From a virus, in the IMG/VR virus record IMGVR_UViG_3300047557_001558, positions 1 to 25,257 of that record: a stretch of 25,257 nt of DNA; one strand, written 5' to 3'. The stretch's first letter is position 1, and each line of letters opens with the position of its first letter. Below the pieces are notes generated by a model, which saw nothing but the letters and a program-made list of their open reading frames with translations, did not search any database and was not told the origin of the DNA. Below are positions 1 through 8,506 of the stretch, piece by piece. A program made the translations under genes and the position numbers.

Positions 1-554
1 GCACCGGCCTGCGCCACACGGTTTCCGGTCGATCCGTCGGCCCCCTTGAACACCTCGCGCACCACGTCGGCGGTCATGGCCGGGTTGTCGAGGTTGAAGA
101 TCCGCATCCCGAGGTTGCGCAGCAGGCCGGTGCCGTCCTTGTTTCCGGCCGCGTCCAGCATGTCGCCAAGCGTTGAGACAGCATCGTCATGGACGGCGTG
201 CACGTAGTTCTGCGAGGTCTCGATCTCGCGCGCCAGCGCCTGCGACTGCGTCACCTTCTGGGCAGACACCCGCTTCATGTCGGCGATGCGCGATGCCGTC
301 TCGGCGGCCTTGATCGCCTGCATGCCGGTCAGCATTTCCTTGCGGGCGGCAGTGGCCTGAATGTCCTGCATTGCTGCCGTGGCGGCTTCGGTGATACGCT
401 GATCCCTGCTTTTCGCCTGCCAGCCCTCCGGATCGAGTCGCGCGAGTTCGCGCATCTTCCCGCTGATGGCGTCGTCGATAGCCTGAATCTTCGATTCCGA
501 GAGCTTCCGCCCACCGGCTGCGGCCTGAACCTTTTTTATACAGTCTGCGTGCAT
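1..554 (-). CDS. Large internal virion/ejection protein, N-terminal part (runs off left edge)
   Basis: This minus-strand frame opens at the ATG at 554 and stays open to the window edge, giving 184 residues of a longer protein. The N-terminus (Met-His-Ala-Asp-Cys-Ile, then an Ala-Ala-Gly-Gly turn and a Met-Arg-Glu-Leu-Ala-Arg-Leu-Asp-Pro-Glu-Gly-Trp stretch) resembles the start of very large phage proteins encoded after the ejection proteins in BPP-1-like podoviruses. The next ~100 residues are Ala/Gln/Glu-rich and probably helical. It is the last gene of the virion series visible here, as expected for a large protein ejected into the cell envelope. The ribosome binding site is weak (GGGGCG). 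The stop of the preceding virion gene is 184 bp away, an unusually wide gap for this array. Ejection function is inferred from position and N-terminal resemblance; no catalytic domain is visible in this fragment. Confidence 0.75.
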   Translation of the reverse strand, partial: MHADCIKKVQAAAGGRKLSESKIQAIDDAISGKMRELARLDPEGWQAKSRDQRITEAATAAMQDIQATAARKEMLTGMQAIKAAETASRIADMKRVSAQKVTQSQALAREIETSQNYVHAVHDDAVSTLGDMLDAAGNKDGTGLLRNLGMRIFNLDNPAMTADVVREVFKGADGSTGNRVAQAG

Positions 555-761
555 ATGCGCCCCGTCTATGACTTCGTGATGATGTTTCCGGAATGGCTAC
601 GGTTCCCCGTGGCCATTGCGATGCTCGTCTCGGTCGTGCCGATCGCCGGGCTCGTCACCTTCGGGAACTGGCGGCAGGCCAAGGCATACACCGCCATATG
701 GCTGAAGGTCATCGTCGGCATGATCTTCGTCGCCTGCCTCATAGCGCTGCTGTTCCTGTAG
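555..761 (+). CDS. Small two-helix membrane protein, antisense to the virion array (tentative)
   Basis: The frame encodes 68 residues with two strongly hydrophobic stretches (about residues 15-35 and 47-68) separated by a polar loop with Asn-Trp-Arg-Gln-Ala-Lys, the layout of a small two-pass membrane protein. Holin-like size and topology fit, but no family is recognised. Nearly all third positions are G or C, as in real genes here. However, a minus-strand frame (566-772) shares the same wobble positions, so GC3 cannot decide between them. The plus frame makes a more natural protein. It fills the only wide gap in the virion array, starts next to the start of the left-edge gene and overlaps the end of the 487-residue gene tail to tail. 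I see no good Shine-Dalgarno; in-frame ATGs at 579 and 582 are alternative starts. Confidence 0.45.
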   Translation: MRPVYDFVMMFPEWLRFPVAIAMLVSVVPIAGLVTFGNWRQAKAYTAIWLKVIVGMIFVACLIALLFL

Positions 762-2202
762 CCAGCGCGCACTCGGCGGCAACCTTAAGCAGCGGGGCGT
801 CGAGCGCACCGAACTCCGTCTCCGTTCCTTCCTGCGCGGCCTTGCGCACCGCATCCAGTTCGTCGGCCAGTCGCACCGGTTGCCCGGCTTCGTCAAGACG
901 TGCGATCAGATCGGGCTGCTCGGTCGCCAGTTGCTCGACTCGGGCGCGGTAAATTTCCGGGGTAACATCCTCAACTGGTTTTGGCTGCGCATCCATTGCC
1001 TGCCGCTTGCTGTGCATGTCGAATGCGGCAGCCACCACGGGATTATCTGGCGCGTATTTGACCGCCGCATCAGCCTCCATCTGGTCGAGTTCTGCAAGCC
1101 TTGCCCGCGCATCGTCTGCTGTCATGCGCTGCGAGACTGGCAATGCCTTCTGATGATCTGTCAGCCGCCCTTCTGCAATGGTCTGCATATCAAGGCGTTC
1201 TTTGTTGATTGCTTCGCGCGCCTTGCTCAACGAATCGGCGGCAAATGCCTCGACGGATTGCAGGGCGGGATCGGCTTGACGCGCCGCAATCTCAGCCGAC
1301 ACGGCCTCATGCACATCCCGCAGCGTGGTCAGGTTATGCACCATCGCCGCATCGATGTCGTCGCGTGTCGGCACGATGTCGGGGGTTTGCGGCACTGTTT
1401 CCGGCGCAGTTTCCGGGGCTTTTGTTCCGGTTTCGAGCGGCTTTGCCGCACCTCTTGCGCCAGCGCGTGCAGCTGCGGCGAAACCAGCTGGTACCAGAGT
1501 TGCCACCGTCAGGCCGACCGGGTCGAGCGGGTCGTACTGCTTGGCGATGTCGTGATAGTCGGCAGCTTCCAGAATCGAGCGCGTTGCCTGTTGCTGCGTC
1601 ATGAACGAGAGCGGCCCGCCGACGGCGACCAATCCGACCGTCTGCGCCAGCGTCTTGCCAGCGACAGGGAGCGCGACACCAACGGCATTCACGCCGGCGG
1701 ACACCATTCCGACCTTCGTGCGCGTGGCCTTGTCGACGCCCTGTGCGGCCAGATTGTCGGCATCGGTCAGGCCCTCGGACACGCCGAATGCAGCCGCGCC
1801 TCCGAACGGCCCAAACGCCAGGGCTGCAGGAACTGCTTTCGTCAGGCCCCGCGTCAGGCCGAACACCAGGTTCTCGGCTGTGCCGGCTGTCAACGGATCA
1901 GGGCGCAGCGAGCGGGCGTAGTCGTACTGCACGCGGCTGGCTTCCGTCTGCAGGTCGTAGCCTTCCTCGCGGAGCATCTTCGCGGCGTTCTCATTCACGG
2001 CAGCCGCAGCGGCCTGGCCGATCATCGTTCCGGCATCGATCACGTTGCCGCCGACCTCGACCGCTGCAGCAGCCACCCCTCGCGGAATGGCTGACCATGC
2101 GGAGTGCTTTGGCTTTGGCGGTTCTGCTTCCACCGGACGGGAAGCCATGACGTTCAGCGCGGTTTCCGTGCTGTCTGCGTAGGCATCAAGCAGGCTCATC
2201 AT
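739..2202 (-). CDS. Internal virion (ejection) protein, 487 aa
   Basis: The protein begins with Met-Met-Ser-Leu-Leu-Asp-Ala-Tyr. Residues ~45-230 are rich in Ala, Gly and Val with several amphipathic or hydrophobic segments and predicted helices, while the C-terminal half is charged and coiled-coil-like. This composition is typical of phage ejection proteins that leave the capsid and line or cross the envelope (T7 gp15/gp16-like or P22 gp16/gp20-like roles). No enzyme motif is seen. The start overlaps the stop of the upstream 671-residue gene by an ATGA junction, implying coupling. Its place among other internal virion candidates supports the assignment; the exact T7 counterpart cannot be told from sequence reading alone. 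Confidence 0.65.
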   Translation of the reverse strand: MMSLLDAYADSTETALNVMASRPVEAEPPKPKHSAWSAIPRGVAAAAVEVGGNVIDAGTMIGQAAAAAVNENAAKMLREEGYDLQTEASRVQYDYARSLRPDPLTAGTAENLVFGLTRGLTKAVPAALAFGPFGGAAAFGVSEGLTDADNLAAQGVDKATRTKVGMVSAGVNAVGVALPVAGKTLAQTVGLVAVGGPLSFMTQQQATRSILEAADYHDIAKQYDPLDPVGLTVATLVPAGFAAAARAGARGAAKPLETGTKAPETAPETVPQTPDIVPTRDDIDAAMVHNLTTLRDVHEAVSAEIAARQADPALQSVEAFAADSLSKAREAINKERLDMQTIAEGRLTDHQKALPVSQRMTADDARARLAELDQMEADAAVKYAPDNPVVAAAFDMHSKRQAMDAQPKPVEDVTPEIYRARVEQLATEQPDLIARLDEAGQPVRLADELDAVRKAAQEGTETEFGALDAPLLKVAAECALATGTAAL

Positions 2203-4214
2203 TGAACCCCGACGATGATCGGGCGGCCGTTGGCATTGACCACCGGGCGCCCCTTGACGATGACCGCGTACCGCCCCGGTCCGACGATGGCCAGTTCCTG
2301 ACCGGGAATGGTTGTCGCGAACTCATCGGCGGACATTTCCGCACCGGCCACACGGACCTTTCCGCCCGGCGCCTGCTTGAGAATGTCGCCTTTCGGAATG
2401 CCCTGCAGACGCTTCTCGAAGTCGCCCGCCTCCATGCCGGCGGGGATCGGCAGCTTCTTGCCGTTGCGCTCGATGATGTCGCCACCGACCGCCAGGCGCA
2501 CGGCCCGCTTGATGTCAGAACCCCCAACGTTGCCGCCATTCTCCGCAGCGATGCCGGCGGCAATGTAGTAGGCCGCATCCTTGACGGCAGACGCGGCTTT
2601 CTCGTTCGCGAAGGCGCCATCGACAGCGCTGGCAATGCTGGCCTTCCAGCCGGTCACCTTCTTGTCGTCCTTCATCACGGCGCCGTCCTTCATGGCCTGC
2701 GCACCCTTCAGGATCAGTTCGGAGGTGAAGCGGTTGGTCGTGGTCTGCGACCCGGCCATTGCGAACGCCAGCGCAAGCGGCTTGTCCTGCTTGTCCAGCT
2801 GCTCGGCAACGGCGCCGGCAAGACGCGGCCCGACCGACTGAGCGATGGTCGAGACTGCCTCGGAGCGTTGTTTCGGCGGCAGGGAATCCAGCGTGTTGCG
2901 GATCTTCTCGGCTTCCTTGGCGTCGAACGGGGATACCGGTTTCCCGGCCCATGCGCCGACGGCCTCGGCCTGCTCGATGCGCTTCGGGATGCTGGCGGCA
3001 ATGGCTTCCGGCGTGCTGACATCGAGCGGGGCCATGTCGGCGATCACGCCACGCTCAAGGCCTGCCCGCAGCCCGTTGTCCTTCAGGTCGGTCTGGCTGC
3101 CGCGCACGATCTTCTGCAGCTGCTCGCGGCGCTTGTCCAGTTCCGGAGTGCGCCCGGTCTTGACGATCTTGGCGTCGATCTGGTCGAGCTCGGCCTGCTG
3201 CTGCGCGATCGGCTGCGAGGCGATACCGCCGTTTTCCTGTGCCTGCTTGGCAACGCTGGCGACGGCCTGCTGATACGGCGTGCCGGCGGTCTTCTGCAGC
3301 ACCACGTCGATATAGGTCGGGTCGATGGTCGTGCCCTTGTCGGCAAGGCTCTGGAACGTGTTGAACTCGGCCTCGGCCTTCTTCAGGTGCCGCTCGGCAG
3401 CGCGATCCGCCCGGGCGCTGGCAGCTTCAGCCCGTTGCACAAGCGAGGTCTTGTAGCCATCGAGGCGGGAAACCAGCGTATTGCGGCGGTTCGAATCGAG
3501 CTTGTCGGCGTATTCGCCAGTGAGTTGCTGCTGCAGGGCATTGATGCCGTTCAGGTCGTTGCGCACGGAAATGGCCTGCTGGTTCAGCCGGGCGTCCCAG
3601 CTGTTGTCCTTCCAGTCCTGCTTGCGCTTCTCCCAGGCGGCCCCGTAGGCGCTGCGCCCGATCTCGTCCATCGCGTCGATCTGGCCCGTCAGCGCGGCCA
3701 TGTCGGTGCCCGGCAGCCCGGCCTGCTTGCCCAGCTTGTCGAGGATGCCGTCAGTCTGCGCCCGGAAGTCTGCCGTCTTGGCTTTGGCCGTCACCGTCTC
3801 GATGTGCTTCTCGCCCTTGAAGTCGATGCGCTTCAGGCTGCGCGAATAGTTCTCGGCATCGACTGGGGAGAGCCCGTCGAACTTGTCACCGGGGAGCGCC
3901 GCGACGCGCTGCTTGTAGGTCTCGCTGGCCTTGGAGTAGTGCAGACGTCCGGCGGTCACCTCTTCCTCAATCTCGCGCCCGAGCTGATCGACGGCCATTT
4001 CGCGATCGATGGCAGCATTTGCCGCACGCGCCCGCATCAGGGCATCGTCCTGGCGGCGCTGATCATCCATCAGCGACACCCCTACCTGCATCGCGGTGTC
4101 GCCGAGCTTCTGCGCACCGCTGCCGCCATCGTCGAATGCTGCCGCAGGGATGCGGACAGTGGGGGCCGGCTGGGCGATGACCGTGCCGAAGTTGCCCATC
4201 GGGATGCGTGCCAT
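2199..4214 (-). CDS. Internal virion protein, 671 aa
   Basis: This long, mostly helical, Ala/Gln/Lys/Asp-rich protein has many heptad-like stretches (about residues 40-330) and no Cys-rich or enzymatic motif. A compact C-terminal domain (about 560-671) ends in a beta-rich segment with repeated Gly-Arg-Pro turns. Such proteins are typical of the ejected core of short-tailed phages. The start ATG at 4214 follows the stop of the 159-residue gene by one base and has a strong GGAGGG Shine-Dalgarno. The end overlaps the next gene (ATGA). A plus-strand open frame of similar length covers the same region, but it is a GC-rich shadow. The function as an ejection protein is inferred from position, size and composition. 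Confidence 0.7.
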   Translation of the reverse strand: MARIPMGNFGTVIAQPAPTVRIPAAAFDDGGSGAQKLGDTAMQVGVSLMDDQRRQDDALMRARAANAAIDREMAVDQLGREIEEEVTAGRLHYSKASETYKQRVAALPGDKFDGLSPVDAENYSRSLKRIDFKGEKHIETVTAKAKTADFRAQTDGILDKLGKQAGLPGTDMAALTGQIDAMDEIGRSAYGAAWEKRKQDWKDNSWDARLNQQAISVRNDLNGINALQQQLTGEYADKLDSNRRNTLVSRLDGYKTSLVQRAEAASARADRAAERHLKKAEAEFNTFQSLADKGTTIDPTYIDVVLQKTAGTPYQQAVASVAKQAQENGGIASQPIAQQQAELDQIDAKIVKTGRTPELDKRREQLQKIVRGSQTDLKDNGLRAGLERGVIADMAPLDVSTPEAIAASIPKRIEQAEAVGAWAGKPVSPFDAKEAEKIRNTLDSLPPKQRSEAVSTIAQSVGPRLAGAVAEQLDKQDKPLALAFAMAGSQTTTNRFTSELILKGAQAMKDGAVMKDDKKVTGWKASIASAVDGAFANEKAASAVKDAAYYIAAGIAAENGGNVGGSDIKRAVRLAVGGDIIERNGKKLPIPAGMEAGDFEKRLQGIPKGDILKQAPGGKVRVAGAEMSADEFATTIPGQELAIVGPGRYAVIVKGRPVVNANGRPIIVGVQ

Positions 4215-4215
4215 G

Positions 4216-4695
4216 TCAGCCCTCCGCCTTCAGGCGAGTCTTCCACCCGCTCTTGATCATCGAGCCACCCGCGGACAGCACGGTCGATGCGGCGCCGTAG
4301 CCCGCATTCGTGACGGCGTTGTCGCCGGCCTTGCCGAGCAGCTTTGCCTCTTCCTGTGCAGCAGTCGTGGCCCGCTTGCCGCCGATCAGCGCGGAGAGCG
4401 CATCTTCCTCGGCGTTCTGGTTGATCTCCTTGTCGATCTCAAGCGGGGTACCCTCCCCGACCTTCACACCGGATGCGGCAAGCTGGGCCTTGGCTTCGCC
4501 GGCTTGTGACTTGCCGGCCTTGCGGAACTTCTCGGCCTGCTGCTTCGCGGCGTCGGCACGGTAGGCCCCTTCGTTCAGGGTCTGTTGCGCCTGGGCGTTG
4601 TGCATCTTCTGCTGTTGTTTGGCTTGCTGCATTTGCCCCATAACGGAGGCGGCTGCTCCAGCTATTGCAACGGCTGCGGCCGTGTATCCGGACAT
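4216..4695 (-). CDS. Internal virion protein, T7 gp14-like
   Basis: The 159-residue protein starts with a hydrophobic Ala/Gly helix (Ser-Gly-Tyr-Thr-Ala-Ala-Ala-Val...), then has a Gln/Lys/Ala-rich helical section. It ends with another Ala/Gly/Ser-rich segment before a basic Lys-Thr-Arg-Leu-Lys tail. This pattern (N-terminal membrane-active helix, then 'QQQ...QA' coiled coil and an 'ASGV..GxGTPLEI' turn) is characteristic of T7 gp14/P22 gp7-type ejection proteins, which form an outer-membrane pore during DNA entry. It sits first of the internal-protein run. The start at 4695 has an AGGAGA ribosome site and follows the previous stop by two bases. Confidence 0.75.
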   Translation of the reverse strand: MSGYTAAAVAIAGAAASVMGQMQQAKQQQKMHNAQAQQTLNEGAYRADAAKQQAEKFRKAGKSQAGEAKAQLAASGVKVGEGTPLEIDKEINQNAEEDALSALIGGKRATTAAQEEAKLLGKAGDNAVTNAGYGAASTVLSAGGSMIKSGWKTRLKAEG

Positions 4696-4697
4696 GG

Positions 4698-5156
4698 TTA
4701 TTCTCCTGTGGTGATGATCAAATTTCCGGACTGCTGGCGCGACATCAGCAGATCTGTTTCGTCGGTGAACTCCGCTTCGGCTTCCTCGACTGTCCGGGCT
4801 TCGGTCGGGAAGAGCATCGTCAGGTCAGTGTCTTCGTGGGCAAGAAAAGCCTGTTTTCGACCGGCACTGCCTGGAATGACGTGGTATCCGTGCAGATCGA
4901 TCGAGTCACCTCCGATAAAGACGGTCGCATGGCCAGAAACGATAAGAATCGTCGGGATGCGGATCAAGGCCCCCGTGATGACGACGCCTTTCGGAATGCG
5001 GATGGTTCGCGCGTACATACCGGCATGAAAGTGGTGAAACGTGGTGATTGGTACCTGATCCATGTCCCGAAGACACGACTGCAGGCGGCCGACCTTGGCA
5101 ACATCGCCAGCATCCATCGCCGGAAAAAAAGGTGCGGAAAGTGCTATCGCATTCAT
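4698..5156 (-). CDS. Beta-rich, cupin-like virion-module protein of unknown function
   Basis: The 152-residue protein has a central beta-rich region with His-His-Phe-His-Ala-Gly, then alternating Ile/Val strands and Gly turns (about residues 35-105), followed by an acidic C-terminus rich in Glu and Asp. The strand-turn pattern and clustered histidines suggest a small jelly-roll or cupin-like fold, but a metal site cannot be established. The frame is open much further upstream (to 5711), yet the start at 5156 is preferred because it makes an ATGA overlap with the acetyltransferase stop and the upstream extension reads like a shadow of that gene. The position between an acetyltransferase and ejection proteins suggests a virion or virion-modifying role. 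Confidence 0.6.
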   Translation of the reverse strand: MNAIALSAPFFPAMDAGDVAKVGRLQSCLRDMDQVPITTFHHFHAGMYARTIRIPKGVVITGALIRIPTILIVSGHATVFIGGDSIDLHGYHVIPGSAGRKQAFLAHEDTDLTMLFPTEARTVEEAEAEFTDETDLLMSRQQSGNLIITTGE

Positions 5157-5614
5157 TTCAGATTTACCAAGAAGATGTGATTCGTTTCTCGGCAATTCGC
5201 TGTGCGCTGCAGAACTTTGTCCAGGCGACTGCCGACCGGTGCGCTGACAAGCAGCGCCGGGGCTCCAAGTTCGCGCGCCAAGTCCTTTGCTGCCTGCAGT
5301 AGCCGCGTCCCGGTACCGTTGCGCCGCGCCTCCGGCAGCACAAACAGCGATTCCATTGCCGCAATCCTGCGGCCAGCGTAGTGCGGCAGGCCATAGACCA
5401 GCACTGTCGCCACACCAACCAACTCGGGCGCAAAGGCACCAATCGTGTGCATTGCCCCGCGCGCTTCGAAATCTCGATAGGTGTCCATGTCCGCGCTGGC
5501 TTCGCCGAGTTCGGGAATGCTGGATTCCTGAGCATAGGCTTCCAGCAGGATTTCCAAGGCGCCAGCCTGCTCGATCTCTTCGACAGAACATGCGCGGATA
5601 GTGATGTTTGCCAT
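5153..5614 (-). CDS. GNAT-family N-acetyltransferase (first of two)
   Basis: The 153-residue length is standard for a single GNAT domain. The conserved acetyl-CoA binding region is visible at about residues 86-115: a beta strand with Met-Glu-Ser-Leu-Phe-Val, then Pro-Glu-Ala-Arg-Arg-Asn-Gly-Thr-Gly-Thr-Arg-Leu-Leu, matching motif A (R/Q-x-x-G-x-G/A). The enzyme is expected to move an acetyl group from acetyl-CoA to an amine; the substrate is unknown. The gene starts three bases after the large tail gene and overlaps the next gene by ATGA, so it is expressed with late virion genes. GNAT genes occur in this place in some BPP-1-like phages, where the role is not settled. Confidence 0.85.
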   Translation of the reverse strand: MANITIRACSVEEIEQAGALEILLEAYAQESSIPELGEASADMDTYRDFEARGAMHTIGAFAPELVGVATVLVYGLPHYAGRRIAAMESLFVLPEARRNGTGTRLLQAAKDLARELGAPALLVSAPVGSRLDKVLQRTANCRETNHIFLVNLK

Positions 5615-5617
5615 AGT

Positions 5618-7854
5618 TCAGCCCCCATTGATCGTCAGCGTGCGGATCGCCGCGAGCAGATGGAACGGGAATGGCGCATCCTGCGAGATGACCGTCTCCG
5701 CCCGATCCCATCCGATATTGGACACCCGCTTGTCCCCTGTGAACAGTTCGGGCGCCATGTCGAGCTGGTCTGGACCCACGACGCGGCCGGGGATGGTCTG
5801 CTGCCCGTTGATCGTCAGGCCGAGGGTGTTGTGCACGCGGACGGTGACGTCATTGACGCTCATCGCATCGGCCTGGCTGGTACCGCTGCCGGTCTGTATC
5901 TCCGGCGTCAGCATCACGATCTCGGGGGTGATCATCAGCCCGATCAGCGTTCGCTTGGCCGTGCGCGGCAGGGTGATCTCGCCACCGGTTACCGTGAAAT
6001 CGCCCATGTCGACACCATCGGCAAGGCAGCGCACCGTCAGCCCTTCGAGATGATCGAGGCCGTCCCAGATCGGCTTCCCTTCTTCGAAGTCCTGAGAGAT
6101 AGCGCAGTCGAGCATGAAACCCCAGTTTGTCGGCTCGTCACCGGGCGGGAAGTCGTCAGGGTCAGGCGATGCCGTGCCGATGATCGGGTACCAGTCCGGC
6201 TGCAGGCGCTCGACGTAGCGGACGATGGCGCCATCGACCAGGCGCCGGACAATCAGCCAGACCTGATCCTTGTCGCCGTCAGGAATCGTCGCGACGGATT
6301 CGACCCCGCCGTCGATTTCGTGCCGGTTCCATGCGATCACGTCCAGATCGCGGTCGAGCGTGACACTGATCAGCCGGCCATTGTTCAGCACGACCCAGAC
6401 GACGGGATCGGGTTCGAGCTGCACCGACATTTCGCGGATGCCGGTCTCGGTGATGTGTTCGGCAAGCGTCGTCAGGTCCGGTGACTTGTAGCCGTCCTCG
6501 TCGTAGCGGAAGCCGGCAGCACGCAGCTTGCGGGCGGCACGATGGGCGAACAGCGTCTCCTTGCCGAGCGACGCCGGCTTGACCTTGGCGCAGCCATAGG
6601 AGGTTTCGTCGGCGTGATCGGCTTCTCGACCCCGGAGCGCAGCGAGTATTCCCCGCCGTGCGTCAGCAGCAGCAGGTCGCGCGTCGAGAGCATGTAGTTG
6701 ATCGGCGTCACCTGGTTCTGCGAGGTGCCGATCGTGAAGATGAAGGAATCGTCGTCGGCGGTGCCCTTGGTGAAATCGAGCGGTTCCGAGGTCTTGCTGC
6801 CGAATACCGTCTGCGGCTTGCCGGCGGTGCCGCCGCAGACCAGTCGCTGCTGATGCATCGTGCCGGTGCGCGGGTAGCCGTTGGTGCCGCCCCAGTCGGA
6901 GGACTCAAGCGTCCATGAGAGGGCCGGCGCGGCCGTCGTCGCGGTCAGGGCCTTGATGATCGTCCCGGTCGCCACGGTGCCGGAGGTGTAGCCGGTGATC
7001 TTGATCAGGCCGCTGTTGATCCGGACGAACTTGCCGACGTCCGTCGAGCGCCATCCATTTGCCGCCAGCGTCAAGCTTGTCGAGGTGCCGACCGGATCCT
7101 TCGCACCCGGCGTCAGCGTCGTCTGCGGGCTGGCATCGAGGTTCCACGCGCCAGACGGGATCGACGTCGAATCGAAGATCACCTTCACCTCAACAGTAAC
7201 GGTCTGGGTATCGGTGAAACCAGTGATCACGGCAACGCCGGCATTCCACAGAATGGCTCGGCCCACATCGGATGCGAGGAACACGGCAGACGCAGCGGTC
7301 ATGGTGCGGCCGGTGCCGACGGTGTTCAGCGACAGCGTCAGCGCGACGGCGTAGTAGTCGCCATTTTCCGAGAACGGGGTCGTCGTGAAGGGGGCGTTCG
7401 AACAGTCCCACTTTGCATCGCCGAAGGTGCGCAGCCGGTTCGGATAGACGGACGAGTGGAACACGTACATCGTGCCCTCTCCCTGCGTAAAGTCGATCTC
7501 GGCGACATAGGCTTCGGTGTAGGGCGTCGTGATCTCGTAGGGCACGCCCGGCGACGTCTCGACTTGCGTGCCGTCCGGCTTGAAGACGCGCAGGTACTGG
7601 TCGCCGACCTCCAACATGTAGGCATCGTCCCTGCTCTTCACGTAGGGGATAAGCCGCGCCCGCTTGTCTGCGTGCTTTGCCGGCGCAATGTACTGGCTTC
7701 CAGGTCGCTTCTGAGCCCCGCCGAGGGTGCGCGAGATCACATTGACCATGCGCTTTGCGGCGTTCGGGTATCGGGCAATATCGACCCGGCCCAGCGCCTG
7801 CGGTGACAGTTCGCCGGAGCTGAAGTTACTCTGGATCGTCTTGATCTTCGGCAT
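5618..7854 (-). CDS. Large tail (tail tube B/stabilisation-like) protein, interrupted by a frameshift
   Basis: Two frames together make one ~745-residue protein. The first (ATG at 7854) begins with an N-terminus typical of podovirus tail proteins (FSSGELSP, then 'GRVDIARY', 'KRMVN', 'RPGSQY') and runs to about 6604. There it loses the family pattern right after Glu-Lys-Pro-Ile-Thr-Pro-Thr and becomes Arg/Ser-rich junk. In the -1 frame the expected continuation (Thr-Ser-Tyr-Gly-Cys-Ala-Lys-Val-Lys-Pro, then 'GYKSPDLTTLAEHI' and 'MSVQLEPDPVVWVV') goes on to the stop at 5618. The join is at an AAA run (plus-strand TTT, 6604-6606); one more A would restore the frame. The upstream tail tube A stop is one base before the start. 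The break may be a sequencing error, a real mutation or, less likely, recoding, since no classic slippery heptamer is seen. Confidence 0.85.
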
Positions 7855-7855
7855 G

Positions 7856-8425
7856 TCAGCGCATCCGGTTCGCCAACAGAGGGAAGTCGCCCAGCGTCTC
7901 CGGCGTGACTTCCTGACCATCGACGGCGCGCGCAGTCTTCAGCACCTGCTTGACGATCTCTTCCTCGGTAGCCTGCTTGGTCGTGCTTTTCGTGATCGCG
8001 TAGGTCAGCGCGGCCACCATGACCTGCGTCATGGCGTCGATAAGGATCGCGTCCCACGTCGCTTCGTCGGCGTTGCGATAGATGTAGCGCAGCCGGCAGA
8101 CGCTGTTGTCCATGAGGATGTAGCGCCCCTCGATCACGTAGTCGTCCTGATCATCATCGAGGCCGACGGACAGCGTGCGCAGCCAGTCCTCGGGGAGCAG
8201 GAATCGGTAGGCATAGCCGAATTCCGGGTCGGTGGAATCCCGCGCCAGGATCACGCGCTTCGTCGCGCAGTTCCACGGATGCAGCCGCAGCACCTTGTCC
8301 CGCTTGGTGTCGTACAGGTTGGCTACCAGCCGCGTGCGGTCGTTGTCCTCGTCGAACGACGAGATCGGGCTGTCGCCGAGCAGCAGCAGCGCATTTGAGC
8401 AGATCGATACGGCACTGGTCGCCAT
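7856..8425 (-). CDS. Tail tubular protein A (T7 gp11-like)
   Basis: The 189-residue protein opens with Ala-Val-Ser-Ile-Cys-Ser-Asn-Ala-Leu-Leu-Leu-Leu-Gly. It then has an Arg-Asp-Lys-Val-Leu-Arg-Leu-His-Pro-Trp-Asn-Cys-Ala segment and 'YRFLLPEDWLRTL', the pattern of the T7 gp11 family that forms the adaptor ring between portal and nozzle. Length matches the family (about 190-200 residues). It lies right after a terminator and before the large tail protein (one-base gap), the order seen in T7-like phages (tail tube A then B). The start at 8425 has a modest AGGTGA ribosome site. Confidence is high from the N-terminal signature and position. Confidence 0.88.
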   Translation of the reverse strand: MATSAVSICSNALLLLGDSPISSFDEDNDRTRLVANLYDTKRDKVLRLHPWNCATKRVILARDSTDPEFGYAYRFLLPEDWLRTLSVGLDDDQDDYVIEGRYILMDNSVCRLRYIYRNADEATWDAILIDAMTQVMVAALTYAITKSTTKQATEEEIVKQVLKTARAVDGQEVTPETLGDFPLLANRMR

Positions 8426-8439
8426 GTCACATCACCTAA

Positions 8440-8471
8440 GAAAAAAGCCCGACCCTGTTATGGGCCGGGCT
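8440..8471 (-). terminator. Rho-independent terminator between decoration and tail tube A genes
   Basis: On the minus strand a 10-bp stem (AGCCCGGCCC with GGGTCGGGCT, one G-U pair) closes a 6-base loop and is followed by TTTTTTC. It lies in the 81-bp gap after the 153-residue gene at 8507-8968 and before tail tube A. It would end or reduce the capsid transcript, lowering tail gene expression relative to capsid. Confidence 0.9.
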
Positions 8472-8506
8472 CAACCCGCTTTCACGGAGGGGGAGGTAGT
8501 TCGATG

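Noticed and set aside
2202-4256. Plus-strand open frame of 684 codons opposite the 671-residue internal virion gene
   Set aside because: It is a GC-rich antisense shadow: Leu/Arg/Gly-rich with no domain pattern, no ribosome site, while the minus frame has coupling and a strong Shine-Dalgarno.
4698-5711. Full 337-codon frame for the cupin-like gene
   Set aside because: Its first 185 codons overlap the GNAT gene and read as a shadow (Gly/Arg/Trp/Cys-rich); the ATGA-coupled start at 5156 fits the operon.
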